38,021 nucleotides of DNA from Selenomonadaceae bacterium (GTDB lineage: Bacteria; Bacillota; Negativicutes; Selenomonadales; Selenomonadaceae), in NCBI GenBank assembly GCA_029338835.1, contig JAQYBD010000038.1, positions 1-38,021 of the forward strand, given 5' to 3'. A model generated the notes under the pieces. The model was not told the DNA's origin and did no database searches. It saw nothing but the letters and a program-made list of their open reading frames with translations. The number at the start of each line of letters is the position of its first letter. The first letter of the stretch is position 1. The translations under genes and the position numbers were made by a program. Shown here in pieces: positions 1-7,597 of the stretch.

Positions 1-90
1 ATCGGAGAACGGGTTAGCAGCAGCAAACGTCGTGCTGGCAGCGCCGACAACGAGAGCCGTCGTCAGTGCGGATACGAGAGTCTTCTTCAT
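1..90 (-). CDS. SLH-domain outer-membrane porin (OmpM/Mep45 type), N-terminal fragment at window edge
   Basis: Only the first 30 codons lie inside the window; the rest runs off the left edge. The peptide begins MKKTLVSALTTALVVGAAST and continues to an NPFSD motif. That is a Sec signal peptide with a probable cleavage at TFA-A, followed by the first residues of an SLH domain. It is almost the same as the start of the complete porin at 378-1673, so it is a tandem paralog. An AAGGAGGAG ribosome binding site sits 7-8 nt before the ATG. Its promoter and 120-nt leader lie at 91-245. By family knowledge the SLH domain would bind peptidoglycan and the missing part would form an outer-membrane barrel. 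Confidence 0.85.
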   Translation of the reverse strand, partial: MKKTLVSALTTALVVGAASTTFAAANPFSD

Positions 91-159
91 GAGAAACTCC
101 TCCTTCTGAAAATAGATGAATTTGCGCCCCGACAGGCTATCAGAAAATGTGTTCCTCAT

Positions 160-177
160 GAGTGTCCATGTTTCCTC
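160..177 (-). promoter_or_regulatory. Conserved porin-leader motif, copy 1
   Basis: The minus strand reads GAGGAAACATGGACACTC. The identical 18-mer is in the leader of the next porin (1779-1796), and a 15/18 match is in the leader of the third (11799-11816). It begins about 30-33 nt after the predicted transcription start and about 70 nt before the start codon. UGAG and CUCA at its ends could form a short stem. Confidence 0.6.
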
Positions 178-216
178 AGACTGCACAATCTTCCGATTTC
201 TTATCGGTCATGTAAC

Positions 217-245
217 ATTGTAGCATGATTTTCCTTTTTTTGCAA
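217..245 (-). promoter_or_regulatory. Sigma-70-type promoter of the partial porin gene
   Basis: On the minus strand a TTGCAA -35 box (240-245) and a TACAAT -10 box (217-222) are separated by exactly 17 bp. The predicted transcription start is near 210, which gives a leader of about 120 nt before the ATG at 90. Confidence 0.75.
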
Positions 246-310
246 TCAGAAGCTAAAATCTTCTTAACCCGATACAAAACTTTTTCTTATCTCTGTCTTA
301 TCGCCGCACA

Positions 311-342
311 CAAAAAGCCCTCCCGCATGAACGAGAGGACTT
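311..342 (-). terminator. Rho-independent terminator of the porin at 378-1673
   Basis: On the minus strand AGTCCTCTCG (332-341) pairs with CGGGAGGGCT (316-325) through a 6-nt loop, with two G-U pairs, followed by a T run. It lies 36 nt past the stop codon of the porin gene. Confidence 0.8.
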
Positions 343-377
343 TGTATATAGAGAAGCGGATAGGCAGGATAATCGGC

Positions 378-1673
378 TCAGAAGTAGAACGCCACGCGAC
401 CGAAGAGCTTCTCAGCATCTTTGCCGCTGTCCAGCTTCTCGCCGTTGAAGTACTTGAGGCTGGCGACCGTGTTCTTGAAGAGCGTGTAGTCCGTGCCGAC
501 TTCCCAGCCCTTCGTGCCAGCCCAGGCACCATCGTAGGACGGGTCGAACGCTACATTCTGCCCGAGGTAACGATATGCGGCATAAGCGCCCCACGTACCC
601 TTGTTTTCCTGCTGTGCGCCCTTGTAGTCGAGTTCGACCGTGCCGGCTTTCTTGTAGTCGTCGGCTTTCGTGTTCTCGGCATAAACGCCGCCGAGAGCCA
701 CGTTCTTGTCGAACGCATAATGGAGGTTGGCACTCCAGATATCGGCGTTATCCTCATCCTGCGAGGATTTGTAGCTCGTGCCCATCTTCGTGAAAGCATC
801 GCTATTCAGATGATGGTACGCTGCACCGAGACTCAGTTTATCCTTGCCGTACTGCAGGCCGACACTCTGCATGTTCGCTGCATCATCAGCCTCGTCATCG
901 GCTTTCTGGATGGCTTCGTTGTTCGTATCGCCATTGAGGTCGAAACGGCCAGCCTGCAGCGTGACCTTGAGGTCCTTGCCCGTCGTGACGGCCGCACCGG
1001 AGATCTCGTCATCAAAGAGCAGGTTGTTGTCGAGCTGCATCGGCAGCTTGCCGACCTTGATGTTCGTCGTGCCGTACTGCCCATCGGCCCAGACGCGCTG
1101 CAGCTTCACATTCGTATCCTGGGAACTCCCGTGGTCGTCGCCGCCCTTATCCTCAGCGAGATCCGTCGAGGCATCGAGACGAGCGTTGATGTGCCAGTGG
1201 TCGTTGACCTCAGCCGACGGCTCGAGGCGCAGCAGCAGCTCATCGTCGTTGCTCTTGCTGTCCGTCTTGGACTTATCGCGCGTACTCGTGTACGTATAGC
1301 GGGCTTCGCCGTTCCATTTCACCTTGTCGGCATTGCGTTCGAGGTTGCTGACACGGACACCGAGCGTGTTGAGTTCATCGGAGAACTCGGCAGCGAGCTT
1401 GTCAATCAGAGCCTTATCGGCAGCGGAGACATCGCTCTTGGCCATGGCCTTGGCGATCATCTGAGCCATCTCATAACGCGTGATGTTCTGGTTGCCACGG
1501 AACGTCGTATCACCGTAGCCCTCGATGACGCCATCCGCTGCGAGCTGCGATACGGCATCGTAAGCCCAATGGTCAGCCGGGACATCGGAGAACGGGTTCG
1601 TAGCGGCAAACGTCGTGCTGGCAGCACCGACAACCAGAGCCGTCGTCAATGCAGATACAAGCGTCTTTTTCAT
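378..1673 (-). CDS. SLH-domain outer-membrane porin (OmpM/Mep45 type)
   Basis: A 431-residue major outer-membrane protein. Residues 1-23 are a signal peptide. One SLH domain follows at about 25-80 (NPFSDVPADHWAYDAV, then GVIEGYGD, TFRGNQNITRYEMAQ). A predicted coiled coil at about 90-125 ends in NLERNADKV, and the rest is a beta-rich barrel with alternating aromatic residues and a terminal phenylalanine (VAFYF). In Selenomonas the SLH domain of Mep45 binds polyamine-modified peptidoglycan, so this protein probably both tethers the outer membrane and forms a pore. I chose the internal ATG at 1673, not an upstream one, because it directly precedes the signal peptide and follows an AAAAGGAGGA site. 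It is one of four related genes in the window. Confidence 0.9.
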   Translation of the reverse strand: MKKTLVSALTTALVVGAASTTFAATNPFSDVPADHWAYDAVSQLAADGVIEGYGDTTFRGNQNITRYEMAQMIAKAMAKSDVSAADKALIDKLAAEFSDELNTLGVRVSNLERNADKVKWNGEARYTYTSTRDKSKTDSKSNDDELLLRLEPSAEVNDHWHINARLDASTDLAEDKGGDDHGSSQDTNVKLQRVWADGQYGTTNIKVGKLPMQLDNNLLFDDEISGAAVTTGKDLKVTLQAGRFDLNGDTNNEAIQKADDEADDAANMQSVGLQYGKDKLSLGAAYHHLNSDAFTKMGTSYKSSQDEDNADIWSANLHYAFDKNVALGGVYAENTKADDYKKAGTVELDYKGAQQENKGTWGAYAAYRYLGQNVAFDPSYDGAWAGTKGWEVGTDYTLFKNTVASLKYFNGEKLDSGKDAEKLFGRVAFYF

Positions 1674-1778
1674 AATGAATTCCTCCTTTTCATACAGGGT
1701 CTGTACCCTCATGAAGCGCTTCCTCTCGTATTCACGGGGAAGCCGGTTGCGCTCCGGGCCGGAATCCAGGACGAATCA

Positions 1779-1796
1779 GAGTGTCCATGTTTCCTC
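1779..1796 (-). promoter_or_regulatory. Conserved porin-leader motif, copy 2
   Basis: This is an exact copy on the minus strand of the GAGGAAACATGGACACTC motif seen at 160-177. It lies about 29 nt after the predicted transcription start. The sequence around it differs from copy 1, so the motif stands out from its background. Confidence 0.6.
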
Positions 1797-1831
1797 GGCT
1801 CTTCCTTTCTTCCTTCCCTTGGAACAATTTC

Positions 1832-1860
1832 ATTATAATACTTGACCGAGTCAATTACCA
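1832..1860 (-). promoter_or_regulatory. Porin promoter with an inverted repeat in the spacer
   Basis: The minus strand has a perfect TATAAT -10 box (1832-1837) but only a weak -35 (TGGTAA, 1855-1860). The spacer contains a perfect TTGAC-N3-GTCAA inverted repeat at 1842-1854, in a position where a bound regulator would touch RNA polymerase. The predicted start near 1825 gives a leader of about 150 nt. Confidence 0.55.
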
Positions 1861-1925
1861 TTAAAACGAACTAAAATCTTACTTAAATCATGATAAGAAC
1901 CAAATCTTGCCGTCTGTCCCCGCAT

Positions 1926-2966
1926 TCAGGTCTCGGGATGATCCTTGAGCCACTGGCTCCAGCTCGTCCGGAAGCCATCGGCATGATTCGCCTGCACATA
2001 GGCGTAGAACTGCGGCAGCATCCGAGCCTTTTCTTCATAATACGGAGCCTTCCACTGCCCCGGCTTCGGGTTCGCGATGGTATACGAGATATCTGCGCCG
2101 CCCAGCAGGTACTGGCGCGAAACAATATCCTTGAGCGGCAAGCCCGGGTTCTTCATCATATCGTAGAGGACCATATAGGTCGTCGTGCGCCCTTGTCCGG
2201 CCTGGCAATGGAAATGGAGCCAGGCATCCTTGGGCAGCTTGCGCGTAAAGGCGATAAAGGCATCGATATTCTCCGGTGCCGGCCAGATGTGATCCGTGGC
2301 CGTGATGCGATAGTAATGCAGACCGTTCTTCCTTGTGAGCTGCTGCTCGCTCATGACGCTCTCGGCCTTGACGGGGCGCGGCGAGACAGCCTCCTTGTCC
2401 CCATTGAGCTTCGCGACCGTTACGATCTGCCCCCGGGCGCGGCGCAGGCGCATATCTTCATCTTTCAACGCTGCAGCATGCGTCTTGCCGATATTGCCCC
2501 AGTCGCGCGGGCCGTACCAGCTGACCGCATCGCCATTGATGAAGCCATGCGACTCCTGGCGCAGATCCACGATATAGATGGGTCCCTTGGCCTGTGCCTT
2601 GAGTACCGGCACCATGACGGCAAGCTCCCCCGCCGAGAACTGCGCACTGCCCGACATATTGAGCCCCGACAGCCCCTCCCGCGTCGGCTGCGCCACGAAG
2701 TCCTTCCCCGTTTTCTTGCGGTCGACATCCGTGCGGTACGCGGAATTCACCGTGTGGAAATTGCGCGGCAGCTGCTCCCGATCCTTCGCATCCAGTCGCC
2801 AGATATACCCGTCATACCCCCTTTTAGTGACGGATGCCTGTGCCGCCATAGACACGCTCTGTTCCCCAGTGTCTGCCAATGCTGCTGCAGAAGCCCCGGA
2901 CAGCTGCGCGCCGCTCCAGAACGCTGCCATCATCAAGGCCATGAAAATCTTTTGTTTTTTCCTCAT
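1926..2966 (-). CDS. phyA: Secreted PTP-like cysteine phytase (myo-inositol hexakisphosphate phosphohydrolase)
   Basis: A 346-residue protein that should remove phosphates from phytate outside the cytoplasm. A signal peptide covers about residues 1-28. The protein-tyrosine-phosphatase P-loop is HCQAGQGRT at 253-261, with Cys254 as nucleophile and Arg260 binding phosphate. The preceding ATDHIWPAPENID segment (about 223-235) carries the likely general acid Asp225. Length, the DAWLHFHC motif and the C-terminal DGFRTSWSQWLKDHP closely match PhyA of Selenomonas ruminantium as I remember it; this copy is single-domain, not tandem. The ATG at 2966 was preferred over one at 2981 because the upstream frame reads through the GGAGG ribosome binding site. 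The gene lies only 39 nt past the IclR terminator and I see no convincing promoter. Confidence 0.93.
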   Translation of the reverse strand: MRKKQKIFMALMMAAFWSGAQLSGASAAALADTGEQSVSMAAQASVTKRGYDGYIWRLDAKDREQLPRNFHTVNSAYRTDVDRKKTGKDFVAQPTREGLSGLNMSGSAQFSAGELAVMVPVLKAQAKGPIYIVDLRQESHGFINGDAVSWYGPRDWGNIGKTHAAALKDEDMRLRRARGQIVTVAKLNGDKEAVSPRPVKAESVMSEQQLTRKNGLHYYRITATDHIWPAPENIDAFIAFTRKLPKDAWLHFHCQAGQGRTTTYMVLYDMMKNPGLPLKDIVSRQYLLGGADISYTIANPKPGQWKAPYYEEKARMLPQFYAYVQANHADGFRTSWSQWLKDHPET

Positions 2967-3005
2967 ACGAAAAACCTCCAAGCAAAATCGTTACTTCCAG
3001 ACAAA

Positions 3006-3040
3006 ATCAAAAAGCCTCCCGATGAAACAGGAGGCTAAAA
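3006..3040 (-). terminator. Terminator of the IclR-containing operon
   Basis: On the minus strand AGCCTCCTG (3028-3036) pairs with CGGGAGGCT (3013-3021) around a 6-nt loop and is followed by TTTTT. Confidence 0.8.
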
Positions 3041-3090
3041 AGCATTTCTCAACGGAGATAAAATCGAGACACAATTCTTCCCTGATTCTG

Positions 3091-3861
3091 CTATCCCAAT
3101 GTCATCAACGGTCGAATCGTCTGCAGATAAGAGCTGGCACGTTCCGCGTAATCCTTCAGCAAGTCACAGAGCAATTCCTTATGCTTCATGATTTCCTGAT
3201 GATTACCAACGATACTCATGGAAAAAGTTGCATGTTCTTCTGTATCCAAAATCGGCGCAGAAATAGCAGACACCCCCGCTTCCATTTCCTCAATGCACCA
3301 GGAAAGATGTTCTTCTCGTCCCCGCGCCAGCTCGTGCCGCAACTCATCCACATCATCAATGGTATTCTCCGTATAATGTGTATATTCCACATTCTTAAGC
3401 ACGCGGCTCACTTCATTGGCGCGCCGAAAGGCCAGTATCGACTTTGCTGCCGAAGCGGCATGGACTGGCATCCGTTGCCCTACATGTACAAAATATGTTC
3501 TGCGCTCATCTTCCGGCTGATGCGCATAGATGCAGTAGACCTCGCCAGCTGTATACCGGCTGATGTACGAATAGAAATGCGTAGCACGGGAAAGATCCCG
3601 GCAAAAAGGAGCCAGAGCCGCAGATATATCCTTTCCTGCAACAAAACGGCTTGCCCATATCATCGGCCGCGGCCCTAGCTGATACCGTTTGGTCCGTTCA
3701 TCGCGAACGGCGATTTCATTTTTGACCATGTCCAGGAGAATGCGGTGCAGTGTTCCTTTGGCTAAATTCGTCCGTGCGGCAATCTCGGTAATGCCAAGCC
3801 CCGTTTCATCCGCACGGCTTAAAACATCAGTGATGGCAATAAATCGGTTCATCCATTCCAT
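3091..3861 (-). CDS. IclR-family transcriptional regulator
   Basis: A 256-residue regulator. The N-terminal winged helix-turn-helix (about 1-65) includes LGITEIAARTNLAKGTLHRIL, typical of IclR proteins. The C-terminal effector domain (about 80-250) contains the GQRMPVHAASAAKSILAF segment usual in this family. It is the last gene of a four-gene minus-strand operon and starts 13 nt after the racemase-like gene, with GAGG 7 nt before the ATG. It most likely controls the divergent ureide-like cluster by binding the 15-bp palindromes at 7453-7467 and 7598-7612; that link is inference from context and from the palindromic half-sites typical of IclR operators. Its effector is unknown but is probably the substrate or an intermediate of the cluster. 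Confidence 0.9.
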   Translation of the reverse strand: MEWMNRFIAITDVLSRADETGLGITEIAARTNLAKGTLHRILLDMVKNEIAVRDERTKRYQLGPRPMIWASRFVAGKDISAALAPFCRDLSRATHFYSYISRYTAGEVYCIYAHQPEDERRTYFVHVGQRMPVHAASAAKSILAFRRANEVSRVLKNVEYTHYTENTIDDVDELRHELARGREEHLSWCIEEMEAGVSAISAPILDTEEHATFSMSIVGNHQEIMKHKELLCDLLKDYAERASSYLQTIRPLMTLG

Positions 3862-3874
3862 GGTTCGGCCTCAA

Positions 3875-4552
3875 TCAATCAAATGACTGTCCGTTCTGCA
3901 GGATCATGTATTCGATACGGATAATGCAGGATGTCATGCAGTCAAAAACAGGAATCTTGAGTTCTTCAATGAGCTTGTCCGTAACGCCACCAACAGAGGA
4001 ATCCGCAAGGACGACGACATCCGCCTCGATGGCGTTCTTCGCCTGATGCGCAGCGGCCATCGTCGCTTTTTCCAATTCCTGCCCCTCCAGGCGCCCGGTT
4101 TCTGTGATGGGAAAGAAATGCATGTAATCACTGAGGATACCATAACGGCGCAGCGTATCTTTCTCGGTTTCTACATCATGCTTCGTGCTGGCCAGGATAG
4201 CAATGCAATGTCCATAAAGCGGTGTCGCATAGGCACAGGCAGCACCGGCGAGGATAACCGGCTTGCCAGTGAGTTCACGCAGGGCGTGCGTCCCAAGTTC
4301 TGCATGATGGGCAATGATGAAGCCATCATAGACATCCTTCACGCCTTCCAATTTCTCCATCAGCAGTGCCGAAACACGGAGTACATCGAGTTCCGTTTCG
4401 ATATACCGCGGCGCTTCCTTCAGATTCATAACCGAGATATGCGTGTAATCCTCGCTATTACGAGCCGTGCGTTTCGCAGCCAGATCGGCACTTGCAAACA
4501 ATTTGTCATTCAGCGATTCATTGCTGGTAGGATTGATAATCAGGACATTCAT
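3875..4552 (-). CDS. Asp/Glu/hydantoin racemase-fold protein lacking both catalytic cysteines
   Basis: A 225-residue member of the Asp/Glu/hydantoin racemase superfamily, beginning MNVLIINPTSNESL. In characterised hydantoin and allantoin racemases two cysteines act as acid/base pair. The matching positions here are His82 (in DGFIIAHHAELG) and Asp184 (in VVVLADSSVGG), so the usual two-cysteine racemisation is unlikely. Cysteines at 106, 116, 205 and 209 lie outside those motifs. The fold context (GKPVILAGAACAYAT, ELKIPVFDCM) is intact, so this is not simple decay. The ATG at 4552 has an AAAGGG site 8 nt upstream; a GTG at 4561 overlaps that site. It sits between the amidohydrolase and the IclR gene and may act on the same substrate by different chemistry. 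The alignment was made from memory of HyuA and needs checking. Confidence 0.75.
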   Translation of the reverse strand: MNVLIINPTSNESLNDKLFASADLAAKRTARNSEDYTHISVMNLKEAPRYIETELDVLRVSALLMEKLEGVKDVYDGFIIAHHAELGTHALRELTGKPVILAGAACAYATPLYGHCIAILASTKHDVETEKDTLRRYGILSDYMHFFPITETGRLEGQELEKATMAAAHQAKNAIEADVVVLADSSVGGVTDKLIEELKIPVFDCMTSCIIRIEYMILQNGQSFD

Positions 4553-4617
4553 ACGTGCCACCCTTTCGTTTAACCCAGTGTTTCACTTCTATCCTAGATT
4601 TACTCGTGTATAGTGCT

Positions 4618-4623
4618 ATTATA
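4618..4623 (-). promoter_or_regulatory. Possible internal promoter -10 before the racemase-like and IclR genes
   Basis: The 128-nt gap after the amidohydrolase gene holds a perfect minus-strand TATAAT, but no good -35 box lies 16-18 bp upstream. It could give separate, possibly autoregulated expression of the regulator. Confidence 0.3.
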
Positions 4624-4680
4624 ACATGCTTTGGGATGCAAAGAAATCATCCGTCCGAAAAGGCGTCACCCAAAAAGCAA

Positions 4681-6066
4681 TCAGTACTGCGGACAGCTGA
4701 TCCACTCCCCCTGTGGATTGCCAACGATATCAAAGTCTTTGGCCACCAGTTTACCACGCAGATACGTCCGGATTGGCCAGCCGGTGATATCCATGCCGTT
4801 AAAGGCAGTCATCGGCTGTTTGCTGTGAAGATCCTCATTCCGGATCGTGCGGCGTTTCAGCATGTCCACAATGACGATATCTGCATCCCGTCCTTCTGCA
4901 ATAGCACCTTTATGAGAGAAACCGTAAAGCTTAGCTGGATTTTCCGAAAGCACGCGTACGACAAATGGCAGAGTGACTTTTCCCTTTGATACTTCACCAA
5001 GCATCAGCGGCAGCATGCTTTCTACACCGCACATGCCAGACGGAATCTCAAAGAGGCTGCCCTGCTTTTCTGCAACCGTATGCGGCGCATGATCCGAAGC
5101 AACGAAATCGAGCGTCCCATCCTTGAGTCCGGCCCAGAGAGCCAGGCGATCACTCTCCTCCTTGATGACCGGATACACCTTGATCATCGGTCCTACACGA
5201 TCATAGTCATCCGCCGACAAGAACAAGAAATGCGGGCACGTTTCCGCCGTGACAGGAACGCCATCGGCCTTAGCACGTCGGATGAGTTCAACGCCCTGCG
5301 CACTCGAAACGTGCAAAATATGCAGGTGCGCACCGGTATCCTTGGCAAAAGCCAGTGCCGTCTGAATCGTCAGCACTTCTGCAAGTGCCGGGCGCGAATC
5401 CATCAAAGCACGATAATCGCTGCCGCCAGCCTGACGGTTGCGTTCCGTCAGCATATGGATGAGTTCGCTGTTCTCCGCGTGAATGCCGAGAATCTGCTTA
5501 TTCTTCGCGATTTCTTCAAATATCTTATAGACTTCGCCATCATCCAAGGGAGGGATAACGCCACTCTGCCCCGGCTCATAATTGTAGATGAGTGCATGGG
5601 TCTTCTCGTCGATGGCATACCCCCAGAAGAATTTGACAGCTGCTGCACCAGCCTTCTTCATGCCTGCCAGATCGCAAAGGTTCAAATCACCGAGAGAAAG
5701 CCCCCAGACTGCATAATCCACATAGGCACGTCCCTTGAAATATCCGGCTTTCTTACGGACATCTTCACCATTCAATACGGCAGGATTTGTATTTGGCATG
5801 TCGATAACCGTCGTAACGCCGCCCACAGCCGCCGACATTGTCCCATGCGGGAAATCTTCCTTATTCGTCGCGCCAGGATCACGGAAATGAACATGATCGT
5901 CGATAACGCCCGGCAACAGATGACGATCCGTTGCATCGATGGTTTCGTTCGCTTCGTGATCTTCCGCAGAAACTTCCGCGATTTTGCCATCTTGCACATA
6001 CACGTTCAGACGTCGTATTTCTTCACCATTTACCACAAAACCATGCTTGAATGCCAAATCGAACAT
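4681..6066 (-). CDS. Cyclic amidohydrolase (hydantoinase/allantoinase/dihydroorotase family)
   Basis: A 461-residue TIM-barrel metal-dependent hydrolase that opens a cyclic amide or ureide ring. The binuclear metal site is complete: His58 and His60 (DDHVHFRDPG), the lysine usually carboxylated, Lys145 (AAVKFFWG), His196 (GIHAEN), His252 (ILHVSS) and Asp325 (ASDHAPH). It is closest in look to allantoinases and Arthrobacter-type L-hydantoinase HyuH. The segment VGPMIKVYPVIK replaces the KCSPPIR or K-NPPLR stretch of allantoinase and dihydroorotase, so the exact substrate is open. It is not the pyrimidine-synthesis enzyme by context: no pyr genes are nearby, and the neighbours are a transporter, a racemase-fold gene and a divergent carbamoylase-like gene. 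AGGAGG lies 6 nt before the ATG; the MFS gene ends 42 nt upstream. Confidence 0.85.
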   Translation of the reverse strand: MFDLAFKHGFVVNGEEIRRLNVYVQDGKIAEVSAEDHEANETIDATDRHLLPGVIDDHVHFRDPGATNKEDFPHGTMSAAVGGVTTVIDMPNTNPAVLNGEDVRKKAGYFKGRAYVDYAVWGLSLGDLNLCDLAGMKKAGAAAVKFFWGYAIDEKTHALIYNYEPGQSGVIPPLDDGEVYKIFEEIAKNKQILGIHAENSELIHMLTERNRQAGGSDYRALMDSRPALAEVLTIQTALAFAKDTGAHLHILHVSSAQGVELIRRAKADGVPVTAETCPHFLFLSADDYDRVGPMIKVYPVIKEESDRLALWAGLKDGTLDFVASDHAPHTVAEKQGSLFEIPSGMCGVESMLPLMLGEVSKGKVTLPFVVRVLSENPAKLYGFSHKGAIAEGRDADIVIVDMLKRRTIRNEDLHSKQPMTAFNGMDITGWPIRTYLRGKLVAKDFDIVGNPQGEWISCPQY

Positions 6067-6108
6067 ATTATCCCTCCTGACTTATTGCAAGAATCCGGAA
6101 TAAACACC

Positions 6109-7410
6109 TTATTCCATGGCTTTCCCTTTCGTTTCCGGAACCAGGAAATACATAGCTACGAACGCGATTGGATAAATAAGGAAGACCAGGCTCATCGCAC
6201 TGTAAACGCTGCTCGAAGCGGCCAACCAGCCGATGATTGCCGGGCCAAACCCTGCCAGGCCACGGCCAGTACCAAAAATAAGATTTTCTGCCGTAGAGCG
6301 CGCTTCGCTCGTATAATTTTCTGCAAGGATTGCACCATAACCGCCCATCATGCCATTGACGGTGAGACCAAGGAAGAAGCTGCCCCAGAGAAGCGCCTCC
6401 TGACTCGTGAACAGGTAAAAATACATAATGCAGTAGATGGTGCCAGCAATGTACCAAAGCCCGAACGTTTTTTTACGTCCGATTTTATCGGCCAGAATGC
6501 CAAATACAGTAATACCAACCAACATGCCGGCAATCGAGATGGTCATCCAGCCACTGGCCTTGGCCAGGGTATAGCCGTATTTTTCTGCCAGGACAGCCGG
6601 CATCCAGCTGAAAACAGCATAGTAACCAAAGTTCTGTACCAGGCACATGACGGTAAGTCCCAAGGTCACCAGGGTACTCTTGCGATTGACAAAAAGAGCG
6701 CGGACAGGGATGCCGCTCATGCGCTCATATTCTTTCTTTTCTTCCGGCGTAATCGTACCAGCATGGAGTTTCTCACGAAGCATAGCCGCACGTTCCTTGC
6801 GTTTCATGAACAGCACCGGTTCTTTCAAAGTCATGCGCGCATAGATCGCGATAACAGCCGGCAAGAGTCCAACCAGGAACACGGCACGCCAGCCAAAATC
6901 TGGCACCACGATGGCCACGATGAGCGAAGCAGCCAGGACACCAAGCTGCCAGCCCAAAGCAACCCACGACGTAGCCCGCGCACGCATGGCCGGAGCCCAG
7001 GTTTCGGTAACGATAGCCATACCAATGCCGAACTCACCGCCAATACCAAGCCCAATCAATGCACGCAGAAGCAGAAATACATGATAATCCGTACAAAAAT
7101 AGATTGCAGCCGTTGCAAAGGAATAAATAAAGATGGTTGCGGCCAATACTTTGATACGCCCGATGATATCCGCGAGAATACCAAAGATGTAGGATCCTGC
7201 CAAGGTTCCCAATGTGGTAACAAGCGTCAGGCTACCGGCTTCTCCTGGTGTCAGCCCGAACTCCTTGATGATGTAGATCAAGACAAAGGACAGAAAAAAC
7301 ATGTCCATACCATCAGCTGCATAGCCAAGTGTGGCTGCTGCCAGGGTCTTGATGTGATGACCTTCCTCTCCTTCCGCATGTAACACATTCTTCTTTTTTT
7401 CCTCACTCAT
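6109..7410 (-). CDS. MFS transporter (aromatic acid/sugar-acid symporter type), probably for the ureide-like substrate
   Basis: A 433-residue inner-membrane transporter with twelve hydrophobic segments. The major-facilitator signature between helices 2 and 3 is GILADIIGRIKV, repeated in the second half as GILADKIGRKKT. The long central cytoplasmic loop (about 195-245) is charged. It is the first gene of the minus-strand operon and begins just below the divergent regulatory region, so it most likely imports the compound that the cyclic amidohydrolase and M20 enzyme break down. Known hydantoin transporters such as HyuP are NCS1 proteins, so an MFS protein here is a different solution. The start at 7410 has AGAGGGGG upstream. 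Substrate is not known. Confidence 0.85.
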   Translation of the reverse strand: MSEEKKKNVLHAEGEEGHHIKTLAAATLGYAADGMDMFFLSFVLIYIIKEFGLTPGEAGSLTLVTTLGTLAGSYIFGILADIIGRIKVLAATIFIYSFATAAIYFCTDYHVFLLLRALIGLGIGGEFGIGMAIVTETWAPAMRARATSWVALGWQLGVLAASLIVAIVVPDFGWRAVFLVGLLPAVIAIYARMTLKEPVLFMKRKERAAMLREKLHAGTITPEEKKEYERMSGIPVRALFVNRKSTLVTLGLTVMCLVQNFGYYAVFSWMPAVLAEKYGYTLAKASGWMTISIAGMLVGITVFGILADKIGRKKTFGLWYIAGTIYCIMYFYLFTSQEALLWGSFFLGLTVNGMMGGYGAILAENYTSEARSTAENLIFGTGRGLAGFGPAIIGWLAASSSVYSAMSLVFLIYPIAFVAMYFLVPETKGKAME

Positions 7411-7452
7411 GTCGCTTCCCCCTCTCAGGAATACAGCTTGCAGATCATGATA

Positions 7453-7467
7453 TTCCGCTTAGCGGAA
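7453..7467. promoter_or_regulatory. Palindromic operator, MFS side
   Basis: TTCCGC-TTA-GCGGAA is a perfect 6-bp-arm palindrome. It lies about 25-40 nt downstream of the predicted MFS transcription start, between promoter and ribosome binding site, where a bound regulator would block elongation. The same arms recur at 7598-7612. Confidence 0.75.
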
Positions 7468-7498
7468 AAAGATTCCAACAAAAAGAATCTTTACGTTT

Positions 7499-7528
7499 AT
7501 TTTACCTCTTTATCATATTCTTCGTCAA
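7499..7528 (-). promoter_or_regulatory. Promoter of the MFS-amidohydrolase-racemase-IclR operon
   Basis: On the minus strand TTGACG (7523-7528) and TAAAAT (7499-7504) are separated by 18 bp. The predicted start is near 7492. Confidence 0.6.
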
Positions 7529-7565
7529 TTGTAAAATAAATTATCGTACTAATAGTCATTTGTGT

Positions 7566-7571
7566 TATAAT
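7566..7571 (+). promoter_or_regulatory. -10 box of the M20 hydrolase/CapA operon
   Basis: A perfect TATAAT lies on the plus strand. The -35 region is weak (ATCGTA at 17 bp or TTATCG at 19 bp), which fits a regulated promoter. The start near 7578 falls 20 nt before the second palindrome. A smaller perfect palindrome, AATTC-TTG-GAATT, overlaps the start region at 7582-7594. Confidence 0.5.
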
Positions 7572-7597
7572 AAATATATGAAATTCTTGGAATTAAC

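Noticed and set aside
225..1838. Long plus-strand open frame of 537 codons
   Set aside because: It runs antisense to the porin at 378-1673, has no ribosome binding site and no family features; GC-rich third positions on the coding strand keep the opposite frame open.
4681..6066. Biosynthetic dihydroorotase (pyrC)
   Set aside because: No pyrimidine-synthesis genes are nearby, and the transporter, IclR regulator and carbamoylase-like gene point to catabolism; the family alone does not separate the two.
6068..6457. Minus-strand frame of 129 codons overlapping the end of the MFS gene, considered as a frameshifted transporter piece
   Set aside because: The MFS frame itself is continuous to a normal C-terminus (VPETKGKAME), so this is only an out-of-frame read of the same DNA.
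5080..7383. Plus-strand open frame of 767 codons
   Set aside because: It is antisense to the cyclic amidohydrolase and MFS genes, whose motifs are unmistakable, and its own translation is low-complexity and unlike any protein.
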